A DNA stretch of 46,686 nucleotides, from NCBI GenBank assembly GCA_009929215.1, contig SAAX01000015.1:1-46686 (forward strand), given 5' to 3'. The stretch is from Deltaproteobacteria bacterium (GTDB taxonomy: Bacteria; Desulfobacterota; Desulfovibrionia; Desulfovibrionales; Desulfovibrionaceae). The position numbers were made by a program, and so were the translations under genes. The stretch's first letter is position 1. Every line of letters begins with the position of its first letter. Below the pieces are notes generated by a model. That model made no database searches. It saw only the letters and a program-made list of their open reading frames with translations, and had not been told where the DNA came from. Below, piece after piece: positions 38,596 through 46,686 of the stretch.

Positions 38596-39165
38596 CTACC
38601 GTTGGTTGCGCCGGGGTTGCAGATATTGCGGCTGAAAAAGCAGGCGGTATTGCTTTACAGTAGAAAGGCGCTGCGGGGCTGTTACTTCACCCTCGATAGA
38701 AAGCGCCTTGTCGGATAGCCCAAAGGGCTGAAGCTGACCGGGGGGCACATCCATGCGCGAAAGGCCCTCTCCGCTGACATTAAAGACTGGCAAGCTGCTG
38801 GATGAAGACCCTGCCATAAGCACGGCTGTGGCGTTGGCAGAAGGCGAAACAGATTTGCCGGCAGACGACCGCTGTGAGGTGGCATTGAGCAGGCTTGGCA
38901 TGGAAACCTCGGCCCGCCGCAGCATATCGATAAAATCATTACCCGTGCGGCCCACAAAGGTCACCAGTGATGACCCATCACCATAAACCAGCAGGCTTAC
39001 GGGCATGGTTCCACCATGAATGCCGAAATAGGCCGGGCGCGCGCCAGCGGGCATGACAACCCAGCCTTGCTGCTGGTCAGCCTGCCCCTGGTTTTCCGTG
39101 CTCAATGCGGCCACGGGGGCCAGGGTGGCAAGCAGCAAACAGAACAAATATATTGTGTTCCGCAT
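38596..39165 (-). CDS. Hypothetical exported protein, 189 residues
   Basis: Not recognised. An N-terminal signal peptide (MRNTIYLFCLLLATLAPVAALS) precedes a mature protein of about 167 residues. It has ARPAYFGIHGGTMPVSLLVYG and a Ser-rich central stretch (GSSSSSLPVF), and ends in a basic, Gln- and Arg-rich tail. CAGGATACT precedes the ATG at 39165; the frame is open upstream into the hydrolase gene and this is rejected. It follows the exported hydrolase gene on the same strand by 128 bases, so both may work in the periplasm or envelope. Confidence 0.7.
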   Translation of the reverse strand: MRNTIYLFCLLLATLAPVAALSTENQGQADQQQGWVVMPAGARPAYFGIHGGTMPVSLLVYGDGSSLVTFVGRTGNDFIDMLRRAEVSMPSLLNATSQRSSAGKSVSPSANATAVLMAGSSSSSLPVFNVSGEGLSRMDVPPGQLQPFGLSDKALSIEGEVTAPQRLSTVKQYRLLFQPQYLQPRRNQR

Positions 39166-39293
39166 AGTATCCTGTTCCGGATGGGAAAATTCGGCGTTAC
39201 GGTAATATCCTACCGCTATGCCAAACCCTTTAGTGAGCAGCGGAGCAATTGTCAAGGCTGCTGCAAAGCCGCTTGCAATATGCCTTTGCAGAC

Positions 39294-40418
39294 CTAGTTT
39301 GCGCGGCGCTTCCTGGCTTTTTGCGCAGGCTGCGGCGTAGGTTCTGGCGCGACCTTGTGCGGCTGTGGAGTGAGGTCGGGCGGCGGTGGAATCTGCGGCA
39401 GATTTTGCGCATTGCCAAGATAGTGCAGAAAAAAATCGCCCAGAGCTTCTGTCATGCGCTTGTGGATGGCCGTGCGAGTTTCTGCGGAAACAGAACGGCA
39501 CAGTTCCGGCAGCTCCAGCGCCAGAGATTCCGGGCAGGGAGCCATGAGTGAACCCGTGTCTGCCTGGGGCAGCGAAAGCCAGCGGGGCTTTTTGTCCATG
39601 AGTTCATAGATGCGCCGCGCGTGCAGCGACGATGCGTTGAGCACATCGTTGGGGGCAGCCACGAGCAGCAGCGGAGGGTAAAACCAGTGGAACGACTGGC
39701 GCGAAAACAGCATGCCAAAGCCCGGAGCAACTGCGGCGATGGCCCGAATACGGGTATCTGCAAGGCTGCGTGTGAGAGGCAGGCGCTTGCATAGCGCTTC
39801 CATGCGCTCACGCGCCCAGGGGTTGCAGTACATATCTGTGGGCGTGGTGCGCGAACAATAGTTTGCCCATCCTTCGCAGTCGGGCAGCGCGCCGCCCAGC
39901 AGAAGGGCCGAAGCCCCGCCAACGCCAAAGCCCACCACGCCAATACGTGTGGCATCCACACTGGGCTCCACTTCCGGGTCGTGCAAAAGCAGGTCTATGC
40001 TGCCAGAAAGTTCGTGGGCGCGGTTTTCAAGCTGCTGCCATGTCAGCAGCTTGTCCATGTTGTCCATGTTGTCGCCAGGGTGGTTGGGCGCGGCCACAAC
40101 AAAACCCAGCGATGCCAGCCATGCGGCGGTATCGTGGTACGAAAATCGCGTTCCCGCGGTATCGTGCGAAAGCAGCAATAAAGGGAACCGCCCCTCCACA
40201 GCCTTGCCCGCACGCGATGCGGAAATTTCCCAGGGGGCGTAATTGAGATCCCGTGGCGGGCGCACAGAAGGATACCAAACATTTACGTCGAGCCGTAAAC
40301 CGGTGGCGGGCGACCATTGACCAAGGGTGCGAAAGCCCACCATATATGTGTCGGCGGCATGGGCCGCAGAAGAAACCAGCAGCAGAGCAAGAAGGACAAG
40401 GGTGGTGAATAGGCGCAT
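39294..40418 (-). CDS. Exported alpha/beta-hydrolase-like protein lacking the nucleophile serine
   Basis: A 374-residue protein with a signal peptide (MRLFTTLVLLALLLVSSAAHA) and the layout of predicted dienelactone hydrolases: DVNVWYPS (44-51), SHDTAG (84-89), APNHPGDN (110-117). The nucleophile elbow, normally G-x-S-x-G, reads GFGVG (163-167), so Ser is replaced by Gly165. The last 40 residues are Pro-rich and basic. It may be a non-catalytic binding protein or use another residue. The start at 40418 begins the signal peptide; upstream frame is rejected. It is divergent from dedA. Confidence 0.78.
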   Translation of the reverse strand: MRLFTTLVLLALLLVSSAAHAADTYMVGFRTLGQWSPATGLRLDVNVWYPSVRPPRDLNYAPWEISASRAGKAVEGRFPLLLLSHDTAGTRFSYHDTAAWLASLGFVVAAPNHPGDNMDNMDKLLTWQQLENRAHELSGSIDLLLHDPEVEPSVDATRIGVVGFGVGGASALLLGGALPDCEGWANYCSRTTPTDMYCNPWARERMEALCKRLPLTRSLADTRIRAIAAVAPGFGMLFSRQSFHWFYPPLLLVAAPNDVLNASSLHARRIYELMDKKPRWLSLPQADTGSLMAPCPESLALELPELCRSVSAETRTAIHKRMTEALGDFFLHYLGNAQNLPQIPPPPDLTPQPHKVAPEPTPQPAQKARKRRAN

Positions 40419-40499
40419 GGCTGTGTTGTGCCACAAGCTGCCTTGGGGTACAAGAGCACACCGAAGCGCGCCAAAGCGCCCCCTGGGAGATATACCTTT

Positions 40500-41156
40500 A
40501 TGGAACTGTTGAGCTCTTTTGTGAGTTTTGTTTTGCACATAGATGTGCATCTGTTTGAGCTGGCCAACCAGTATGGCCTGTGGCTGTACGCCATACTGTT
40601 TGTGATTGTTTTTTGCGAAACAGGGCTTGTGGTAACGCCCTTTTTGCCCGGCGATTCACTGCTGTTTGCTTCTGGCGTGGTGGCCGGGGCCGGGCTGCTG
40701 GGCTATGGCGAAGTTATGGCCGTGCTGCTGGCAGCGGGCATACTGGGCGACGCAGTAAACTATTTTATCGGGCGGCATGTGGGGCCAGCCATTTTTTCGC
40801 GCGAGAACAGGTTTATCAAGAAGTCCCACCTGCTCAAGGCGCACGATTTTTATGAGCGCCACGGCGGCAAGGCCATTGTGCTGGCGCGCTTTGTGCCCAT
40901 TGTGCGCACTTTTGCGCCCTTTGTGGCGGGCATTGCCCTTATGCATCCTCCCACGTTCTTTCTGTTCAACATCACGGGCTGCATCTTGTGGGTGGGCGGG
41001 CTTGTTTCTGCCGGGTATTTTTTGGGCAATCTGGAATGGGCGCGGCAGAACTTTAGCCTGATTGTCTACGGCATCATCATTATTTCGGTGCTTCCCGTTG
41101 CCATCGAAGTTGTGCGTGCACGCATGGGCAAGCACAAGGACTCCACCAAGGGCTAG
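40500..41156 (+). CDS. dedA: DedA family membrane protein
   Basis: A 218-residue inner-membrane protein of the DedA family, implicated in undecaprenyl-phosphate and phospholipid flipping and in membrane-potential maintenance. It has the early FCETGLVVTPFLPGDSLLF (41-59) and the conserved FYERHGGKAIVLARFVPIVRTFAPFVAG motif (about 118-145), with its arginines intact. GGGAGA precedes the ATG at 40500. It ends three bases before the convergent ABC gene. Confidence 0.93.
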   Translation: MELLSSFVSFVLHIDVHLFELANQYGLWLYAILFVIVFCETGLVVTPFLPGDSLLFASGVVAGAGLLGYGEVMAVLLAAGILGDAVNYFIGRHVGPAIFSRENRFIKKSHLLKAHDFYERHGGKAIVLARFVPIVRTFAPFVAGIALMHPPTFFLFNITGCILWVGGLVSAGYFLGNLEWARQNFSLIVYGIIIISVLPVAIEVVRARMGKHKDSTKG

Positions 41157-41159
41157 AAC

Positions 41160-42638
41160 CTACAGCACCACCCGCAGCCTGCCGCTTTCCATATGCGCCT
41201 CCCTGTTTATGCACAGGGGGGCGTCTTCATTATGGTGCGAAACAAAGATCATCTGGATACCCTGTGCGGCCAACTGGTCGAGCAGGTGCAGATACTGGGC
41301 GCGGCTTGCGGCATCAAGGCCGGAACACGGTTCGTCCAGCAGCAGAATATCCGGCCCGCCCACCAGCGCACGCGCCAGAAACAGGCGGCGCAACTGACCC
41401 GTGGAAAGATGGCGTATGGACTGCTGCCCGATCTGCTCGAGCCTTTCGGCGGATTCTTCGGGAAACATGAGCGCCATGCGGCTTTTGGCCTCTGTGCGTT
41501 CAGCCTCTGAAAAACGGCGGTACACGCCAATACTGTTGTCAAAGCCTGTGCAGACCATGTCGAGCGCGTTGAGCGAATAGCCGTAGAGGGCCTGCGAAAG
41601 GTCTGAAACCAGGCGTACGCCCTTGCGCACGGCCTCAAGTGTGTTCACATGGCCGCTCTGGCTGGGCAGCCAGTACTCAAGGCTACCGCCAGCGGCCACA
41701 AATTCGTCGCCCGCCAGCAAGCGTAAAAATGTGGATTTGCCAGAGCCGTTGGCCCCGGTGATGCGCCAGTTTTCGCCCTGGTGCATGCACCAGCTGATGT
41801 TGCGCAGCACTTCCAGCCTGTCGATGAACACCGTGGCATTGTCCAGATCAAGCATAATATGGCCGCTGCCGTGTGCGGGTTCATCGTTGGTGGCAGCATC
41901 GCTGCCCAAAGCCTGGGTTGCCTCGTCTGGCGCGTCTCCCGCAGGCGGCGCTGTAAGCAGCCGCCCGTTGCGCACATAACGGCGGCCCGTGCACCAGTCG
42001 GGAATATTGGCCGCGCGGTGCGCGGTCATCACCACAGTGCTGCGGCTGGCATATTCGCCAAGAGTTTCAAAGAAAATCTGGCGGTAGCGCTCATCGAGGC
42101 CTTCGTCGCATTCGTCCAGCAAAAGCAGGGTGGGCGCGCGCAGCAGGGCGCGCCCAAGCAGCAGCAGGCGCAGCTGCCCCTGCGAAAAGGTGGGAACCGT
42201 GCGGTCAAGCAGCCCTTCCGCATCAAGGCGGGCGGCCATGTCGTCCACAGCCTGCCGCCGAAAGGCCGTGCTGTCGGTGTAGACCAGGGGCGTATCTTCA
42301 AAACCCGTAAGCAGCAGGTCGCGGCCTGTGAGATCCCATGCCTGCCGCTGGTAATTCTCTTGCTGGGCGGGCGAAACTAGGGCGGTCATAGCCCTGCCAG
42401 CCAGGGGGGAATCTTCGGCGCCGTTTGGCCCGTGCCACTGGATGCGCCCCTTGGCGGGCCACAGCTCGCCGCGCATGAGCCGCAGCAGGGTAGACTTGCC
42501 GGAGCCATTGGGGCCCAGCAAGGCGCAGTGCGCACCGCGCCGTACCTGCCAGCTGATGTTGTGCAAAACGTGCTTCTGGCTGGAATCGCCGGGCAGAAAA
42601 AGGCTTACGTCGTCGATGGAAACGATAATGTCGGACAT
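41160..42638 (-). CDS. Double ABC ATPase, ModF-like
   Basis: A 492-residue protein with two ABC ATPase domains and no membrane helices, like ModF/PhrA. Walker A motifs are GPNGSGKS (42-49) and ANGSGKS (second domain, near residue 295), with Walker B LLLLDECDEGLDE and ILLLDEPCSGLD. The signature motifs are atypical: FSQGQLRL and LSTGQLRRLFLARAL. ModF relatives have been linked to molybdate or other transport, but no permease is adjacent, so the role is unknown. The Shine-Dalgarno site is weak. It starts 33 bases after the PHP gene. Confidence 0.85.
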   Translation of the reverse strand: MSDIIVSIDDVSLFLPGDSSQKHVLHNISWQVRRGAHCALLGPNGSGKSTLLRLMRGELWPAKGRIQWHGPNGAEDSPLAGRAMTALVSPAQQENYQRQAWDLTGRDLLLTGFEDTPLVYTDSTAFRRQAVDDMAARLDAEGLLDRTVPTFSQGQLRLLLLGRALLRAPTLLLLDECDEGLDERYRQIFFETLGEYASRSTVVMTAHRAANIPDWCTGRRYVRNGRLLTAPPAGDAPDEATQALGSDAATNDEPAHGSGHIMLDLDNATVFIDRLEVLRNISWCMHQGENWRITGANGSGKSTFLRLLAGDEFVAAGGSLEYWLPSQSGHVNTLEAVRKGVRLVSDLSQALYGYSLNALDMVCTGFDNSIGVYRRFSEAERTEAKSRMALMFPEESAERLEQIGQQSIRHLSTGQLRRLFLARALVGGPDILLLDEPCSGLDAASRAQYLHLLDQLAAQGIQMIFVSHHNEDAPLCINREAHMESGRLRVVL

Positions 42639-42671
42639 AAAAAATCCGTTTTTTCTAAGGCGGTTGTTGCT

Positions 42672-43499
42672 TTACAGTGGCAGAACGATGCGCTGTCCCC
42701 GGTCAAAAATGGTATACTCGGTAAATCCAAAGGCCCGGGCGTATGAGGCCAGCCGGGCAAAACCGTAGCCCACATCTTCTGTGCCGTGGGCGTCAGAGGC
42801 AAAGCTGACTGGCAGGCCCATTTGCGCGGCCATAAGCATGATGGGCGGCGCGGGGTAAATCTCGCGGCAGAGCTTGCGAATGCCCGCCGAAGATATCTCC
42901 ATGCTCATACCCATGCTTTTGATGGCGGCAAGCCCGCGCCCCACCAGCGCTTGACTTTGCGGCCTGGCCAGCCAGATGTGGAACTGCTCTACCGAAAAAA
43001 TTTTGATGAGATCAGGGTGGGCGGCAATGTTGAACAGGCCGGAAAGAATCATGCGTTCCCATGCTTCAAAATAGGCCTGATACTGCTTTTCGCATTCTTC
43101 TTGCGAAAAAGCCTTCCACGGGTCTGCGCCGTCGTCAAAACCCCAGTGCCCGATAAAGTGCACGCTGCCCAGCAGGTAATCAAAATCAAAGGCCGCGCAC
43201 GAGGCGCGCGTATAGTCTTCCTGACCTTCAAGCCAGTCCATCTCCATGCCAAAAAGCACACGGCACGGGCCGTTGGCATTGGCCGCACGCAGGGCGCATA
43301 CCTCACGTTCGTAGTCGGGCAGATGGCGGGTGAGCTGCTCGCGGTATTCGTGGGTGTAGTCAAAGCCCACAGGCCGGGGCGAGTGCTCGGTAAAGCCCAT
43401 GTAGGCAAGGCCCTTTGCCTGGGCCGCCGCAAACATTTCGTCCGGCGTGTTGCCGCCGTGCGAATACTTGGTATGCGTGTGCAGGTCTGCGAGAATCAT
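42672..43499 (-). CDS. PHP-domain phosphatase, histidinol-phosphatase type
   Basis: A 275-residue PHP metallo-phosphatase. Metal ligands appear in DLHTHTKYSHGG (His7, His9), GFTEHS (His39), GMEMDW, GSVHFIGHW, AHPDLIK and SDAHG, the standard PHP set. Length and motifs match HisK-type histidinol-phosphatases, but no other his genes are nearby, so its substrate could differ. CAGGAAAAGAC precedes the ATG. It may be cotranscribed with the ABC ATPase gene. Confidence 0.87.
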   Translation of the reverse strand: MILADLHTHTKYSHGGNTPDEMFAAAQAKGLAYMGFTEHSPRPVGFDYTHEYREQLTRHLPDYEREVCALRAANANGPCRVLFGMEMDWLEGQEDYTRASCAAFDFDYLLGSVHFIGHWGFDDGADPWKAFSQEECEKQYQAYFEAWERMILSGLFNIAAHPDLIKIFSVEQFHIWLARPQSQALVGRGLAAIKSMGMSMEISSAGIRKLCREIYPAPPIMLMAAQMGLPVSFASDAHGTEDVGYGFARLASYARAFGFTEYTIFDRGQRIVLPL

Positions 43500-43626
43500 G
43501 TCTTTTCCTGAATATGGCTGAAAATGCCGTAACCCATTTTTGCAACTATGACCGCGAACAGTGCGTCTGGCAAGCCGACTCCAGCGGGTAGGGCAAACCG
43601 ATGCTGTGCGGCGCGCGCGTGGTGTG

Positions 43627-43656
43627 AAAAAAGGGAGCCCCCGCGCGGGAGCCCCC
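43627..43656 (-). terminator. Intrinsic terminator after nfnB
   Basis: Two GGGAGCCCCC arms (43633-43642 and 43647-43656) around GCGC. The stem closes only on the minus strand, where the A/C mismatches become G-U pairs, and a T6 run follows there. So it is directional and ends nfnAB transcription. Confidence 0.85.
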
Positions 43657-43677
43657 TTGATATGCTGCTGGCGGTTA

Positions 43678-45096
43678 TCAGCCCGCTATTCTTTTGACAA
43701 TTTCCTGCCCTGCCTTGCGGCCCGCGCCCATGGCCAGAATGACCGTGGCCGCCCCGGTGACGATGTCGCCGCCCGCAAAGACGTTGGGAATGGATGTTTC
43801 GCCGGTGTTCTCGTCGGCCTCGATATAACCCCACTTGTTGAGCTTGAGCTCTGGCGTGGCCTCAAGAAGAATGGGGTTGGAGCGCGTGCCCAGAGCCACA
43901 ATGGCCAGATCGGTGGGCAGGTCGTATTCCGAGCCCTCCACCGCCACGGGCCTGCGGCGGCCAGAGGCATCGGGTTCGCCCAGTTCCATGCGTTGCAGGG
44001 TTACGGACTGCAAGCGCATTTCCGCATCGCCGTTGAAACGCAGCGGCGCGGAAAGCATGGCAAACTGCACGCCTTCCTCCTCTGCATGTTCCAGTTCTTC
44101 AAGGCGGGCGGGCATTTCTGCGCGGGTGCGGCGGTACACAACGTGCACGCTTTCCGCGCCCATGCGCAGGGCGGTACGGGCCGCGTCCATGGCCACGTTG
44201 CCCGCGCCAAACACGGTAACGTGTTTGCCGGGGTAAGCCGGGGTGTCTTGTGTGGGGAAGTTGTAAGCGCGGCCAAGGTTGACGCGGGTGAGGTATTCGT
44301 TGGCTGAAAACACGCCCACGAGGTTCTCGCCGGGTACGCCCAAAAAGACGGGCAGGCCAGCGCCCACGCCGATGAACACGGCATCGTATTCCTTGCGCAG
44401 GTCGGCAATATCAATGGTGCGGCCGCCCACGGAATTGAGGTGGAAGTCCACCCCTGCCTGACGCAGTCCGTTGATTTCGGTAGCAACCACATTCTTGGGC
44501 AGACGGAAGGCGGGAATGCCGTAAATGAGCACGCCGCCGGGTTCGTGCAGGGCTTCAAACACATCCACCTTGATGCCCGCAGTGGCACACACGCCAGCAC
44601 AGGTCAGGGCCGAGGGGCCAGAGCCGATGCAGGCCACTTTTTTGGCCCCAAGGGGCAGGGCACAGGCATTGGTGCCGGTTACCTGCTCGCAGGCGGTGGT
44701 GGCAATGTAGGTATCGGCCACAAAGCGTTCAAGACGGCCAATGGCCACGGGCTGCCCCTTGGCCTTGAGCACGCACTTGCCTTCGCACTGGTGTTCCTGC
44801 GGGCACACGCGGCCACAAACAGCGGGCAGGCTGTTGGTGGTCTTGATGATGCGGTAGGCCGCATCCATATTGCCCTCGGCTACCTGATGGATAAAGTCGC
44901 GGATGGGCACTTCAACCGGGCAGCCGGTAACGCACAGGGGCTTTTTACACTGAAGGCAGCGGCTGGCCTCTGCCTTGGCCATTTCCTTGGTGTAGCCAAG
45001 CGCAACTTCTTCAAAGTTGGCGCGGCGCACCTCGGCTGGCTGACAGGGCATATCCACGCGGGGGGCCACGGTCTTTTTGGGTTTGCTATTCTCCAT
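43678..45096 (-). CDS. nfnB: NADH-dependent reduced ferredoxin:NADP+ oxidoreductase subunit B
   Basis: A 472-residue flavoprotein of the NfnB/GltA (glutamate-synthase small subunit-like) family. The N-terminus has two iron-sulfur cysteine sets, CLQCKKPLCVTGCP and CGRVCPQEHQCEGKC; then an FAD site CIGSGPSALTCAG and an NADP site FGAGNVAMDAARTALRMG. It forms the flavin-bifurcating half of NfnAB and may also be confused with sulfide dehydrogenase (SudA). The ATG at 45096 overlaps the nfnA end by 11 bases and follows GGAGAG. Adjacent nfnA makes the assignment firm. Confidence 0.93.
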   Translation of the reverse strand: MENSKPKKTVAPRVDMPCQPAEVRRANFEEVALGYTKEMAKAEASRCLQCKKPLCVTGCPVEVPIRDFIHQVAEGNMDAAYRIIKTTNSLPAVCGRVCPQEHQCEGKCVLKAKGQPVAIGRLERFVADTYIATTACEQVTGTNACALPLGAKKVACIGSGPSALTCAGVCATAGIKVDVFEALHEPGGVLIYGIPAFRLPKNVVATEINGLRQAGVDFHLNSVGGRTIDIADLRKEYDAVFIGVGAGLPVFLGVPGENLVGVFSANEYLTRVNLGRAYNFPTQDTPAYPGKHVTVFGAGNVAMDAARTALRMGAESVHVVYRRTRAEMPARLEELEHAEEEGVQFAMLSAPLRFNGDAEMRLQSVTLQRMELGEPDASGRRRPVAVEGSEYDLPTDLAIVALGTRSNPILLEATPELKLNKWGYIEADENTGETSIPNVFAGGDIVTGAATVILAMGAGRKAGQEIVKRIAG

Positions 45097-45928
45097 GGCT
45101 GACTCTCCGATATTCTTCAATGGAAACTGTCTCCTGTTCGCGGTAGGCGGCCAAGCGGCGGCGCAGTTCAGGAAAGTCCACTTCGTGACCGTCAAATTCG
45201 GGGCCGTCAACGCAGGCAAACTTGGTTTTGCCGCCCACAGTTACGCGGCAGGCGCCGCACATGCCAATGCCGTCAACCATGATGGGGTTGAGGCTGACCG
45301 TGGTTTTAACGCCAAAGGGACGGGTGGTTTCGGCCACAGCGGCCATCATGGGCACGGGGCCCACGGCAACCACTTCAAACACGTCCTTGTCCGTTTCAAG
45401 CCTGTTGCGCAAAAGTTCGGTAACAAGACCCTTGTGGCCGTAGCTGCCGTCATCGGTAGAGATGAGCAACTCGTCCACAAAGGATTTGAGTTCGTTTTCA
45501 AAAAGCAGCAGGTCTTTGCTGCGAGCGCCAATAACGCCCACAACCTTGTTGCCTATGCGGGCGTGGCCCTTGGCGATGTGGTGCATGGCAGCAATGCCGG
45601 TGCCGCCGCCAACGCACACAACCGTGCCGCGTTTTTCGATATGGGTGGGGTGGCCAAGGGGGCCGCAGACGTCGAGAATGGAGTCTCCGGCGCCGAGGGC
45701 TTCAAGCATGGCGGTACTCTTGCCCATGACCAAGTAAACTATAGTGATAGTGCCGTTTTCCCGGTCGGTATCTGCAATGGTGAGCGGAATACGTTCGCCC
45801 TGTTCGCTCATGCGCAGCATGACGAAGTGGCCGGGGCGCGCTTTTTGCGCGATTTGCGGCGCATGAAGCACCAGTTTGCTGGTTTTGCCTGGAATCAGGC
45901 TTTCCTTGTGCAATATGGGTGTTGGCAT
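45086..45928 (-). CDS. nfnA: NADH-dependent reduced ferredoxin:NADP+ oxidoreductase subunit A
   Basis: A 280-residue ferredoxin-reductase-like subunit. It has an FAD-binding domain with RPGHFVMLRM, an NAD-binding domain with CVGGGTGIAAMH, and a C-terminal [2Fe-2S] binding region DGIGMCGACRV and CVDGPEFDG. With NfnB it couples reduced ferredoxin and NADH oxidation to NADPH formation, linking lactate catabolism to biosynthesis. GAGGAG precedes the ATG at 45928. A Rex-like palindrome lies about 110 bases upstream. Confidence 0.93.
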   Translation of the reverse strand: MPTPILHKESLIPGKTSKLVLHAPQIAQKARPGHFVMLRMSEQGERIPLTIADTDRENGTITIVYLVMGKSTAMLEALGAGDSILDVCGPLGHPTHIEKRGTVVCVGGGTGIAAMHHIAKGHARIGNKVVGVIGARSKDLLLFENELKSFVDELLISTDDGSYGHKGLVTELLRNRLETDKDVFEVVAVGPVPMMAAVAETTRPFGVKTTVSLNPIMVDGIGMCGACRVTVGGKTKFACVDGPEFDGHEVDFPELRRRLAAYREQETVSIEEYRRVSHGE

Positions 45929-46037
45929 AGCTTCTCCTCGTCAGGCATGTGAGTTGGTGCATGGTAGCTGTGTGCGACATTACTTGCAAGCAACAGTTTT
46001 TTTGTGGCCCTTTTACATGGTTGATATGATTTATTGT

Positions 46038-46056
46038 TTGTGAATGTTTTGCACAA
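46038..46056. promoter_or_regulatory. Candidate Rex-type operator upstream of nfnAB
   Basis: TTGTGAA-TGTTT-TGCACAA: near-palindromic arms TTGTG/CACAA, as in the known Rex site TTGTGAA-N4-TTCACAA, but with a 5-base centre and one mismatch. Rex senses NADH/NAD+, which fits nfnAB. It is placed between nfnA and the divergent small gene. This is a guess from motif shape only. Confidence 0.3.
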
Positions 46057-46222
46057 AATGGCTTGTACAGCCCATATTTGGGTGCACTGCCCTAAAGATT
46101 GAACCTGTTGTGCCGATAAGCCTCATGACAGGTGGGGAAGGGGAGTCGGTACAACTAACAAGGAGGCGGACAGGGCCAACCCCTTTGCAAGGAAGCAGTG
46201 ATCCATTCATGGAGGAATGGTC

Positions 46223-46507
46223 ATGTCGCAACATATCGGTGACGTTTTTCAGACAGGAACCTCGCCGCCCGAAATGGCTGAAGATCCGACCCGAAGTCGG
46301 AACTTGCAGCTAATTGAGCGGTATCTTGTTGTACTGGAAGAAAATAAAAAGGCCTGCCGCGCAGCAGTAACTGATGCGGATATGGCCCTGGACATGGCGG
46401 GTTTTGTGAAGCGACAGCTGCGCAGACCAGCCGAAGTGCCCAGGATGTCTCCGGCCTTGCTGGCCCTGGCTCTTGTGAGGCGCATCATTGATGCGCCGGA
46501 ACAGTAA
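46223..46507 (+). CDS. Small hypothetical protein, 94 residues
   Basis: Not recognised. GGAGG (46211-46215) precedes the ATG at 46223 by seven bases; an ATG six bases earlier is too close to that site. The sequence starts MSQHIGDVFQTG and is helical and charged (LIERYLVVLEENKKACRAAVTDADMALD), with a basic end (FVKRQLRRP). No signal peptide, membrane segment or known motif. It is divergent from nfnA and is followed by a short hairpin-capable region with no clear terminator. Confidence 0.6.
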   Translation: MSQHIGDVFQTGTSPPEMAEDPTRSRNLQLIERYLVVLEENKKACRAAVTDADMALDMAGFVKRQLRRPAEVPRMSPALLALALVRRIIDAPEQ

Positions 46508-46686
46508 ACCGGACGGTCTCCAAAGTGGAGCTCCGGACCGGATGCAGAACGACCATGCGTTCGCTTTGCAGGGCTAGGCCCGCATTGCAGAACACAAACC
46601 ACTAGCATCACTTTTCCGTGACATGATAGGGGGCATGGCAGTCCGCAATCCATAATAGCGAATTCTCCACCTAAGAGAGGCGGGGG

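Overview
The window looks like a chromosomal segment of a sulfate-reducing deltaproteobacterium of the Desulfovibrio type. The case rests on gene content: a lactate-oxidation cluster (GlcD-like dehydrogenase, CCG-domain Fe-S partner, LutC-type LUD protein, fused LutA/LutB-type protein, lactate permease), an NfnAB electron-bifurcating transhydrogenase, a DctPQM TRAP transporter and a chemoreceptor with a Cys-rich PAS domain. The DNA is GC-rich with AT-rich intergenic regions. No rRNA, tRNA, CRISPR array, transposase or phage gene is visible. Species assignment is inference.

Layout. 1-4896: a minus-strand TRAP operon (dctP-dctQ-dctM) between two long non-coding, repeat-rich spacers that share several blocks in the same order and orientation. 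4897-10260: minus-strand gatC-gatA, an LpoA-like lipoprotein gene and dnaK. 10261-17008: minus-strand chemoreceptor, dnaX-ybaB-recR and ilvE. 17284-28742: plus-strand genes: HyuA-like protein, methyltransferase, GNAT acetyltransferase, trmL, cbiB, TauE/SafE permease, an RND pump subunit, a YkgJ-type Cys-cluster protein and ribBA. 28848-37764: small b-type-cytochrome-like membrane protein, then the lactate cluster. 37959-40418: three poorly characterised minus-strand genes, two of them exported. 40500-46507: dedA, a ModF-like double ABC ATPase, a PHP phosphatase, nfnAB and a small unknown gene.

How the genes fit together. The permease imports lactate. The GlcD/Fe-S pair and the LutC plus fused LutA/B proteins match the two known kinds of membrane-associated lactate dehydrogenase (D- and L-type), giving pyruvate and electrons. 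Pyruvate oxidation yields reduced ferredoxin, which NfnAB can balance against NAD(H) and NADP(H). The pyruvate:ferredoxin oxidoreductase, pta and ackA genes that often accompany this cluster in Desulfovibrio are absent here.

Most notable non-coding signal: a roughly 135-base, multi-hairpin element present at 521-655 (plus) and 10533-10665 (minus). Its two copies differ by paired, helix-preserving substitutions. One copy interrupts a longer repeat whose second copy, 4.2 kb away, lacks it, and the other is bracketed by a 26-base perfect direct repeat. This suggests a structured, mobile intergenic repeat family. Other unusual signals are a 149-base imperfect inverted repeat directly after the HyuA-like gene, two 16-bp perfect palindromes at the ends of the TRAP region, and an exported hydrolase whose nucleophile serine is replaced by glycine.
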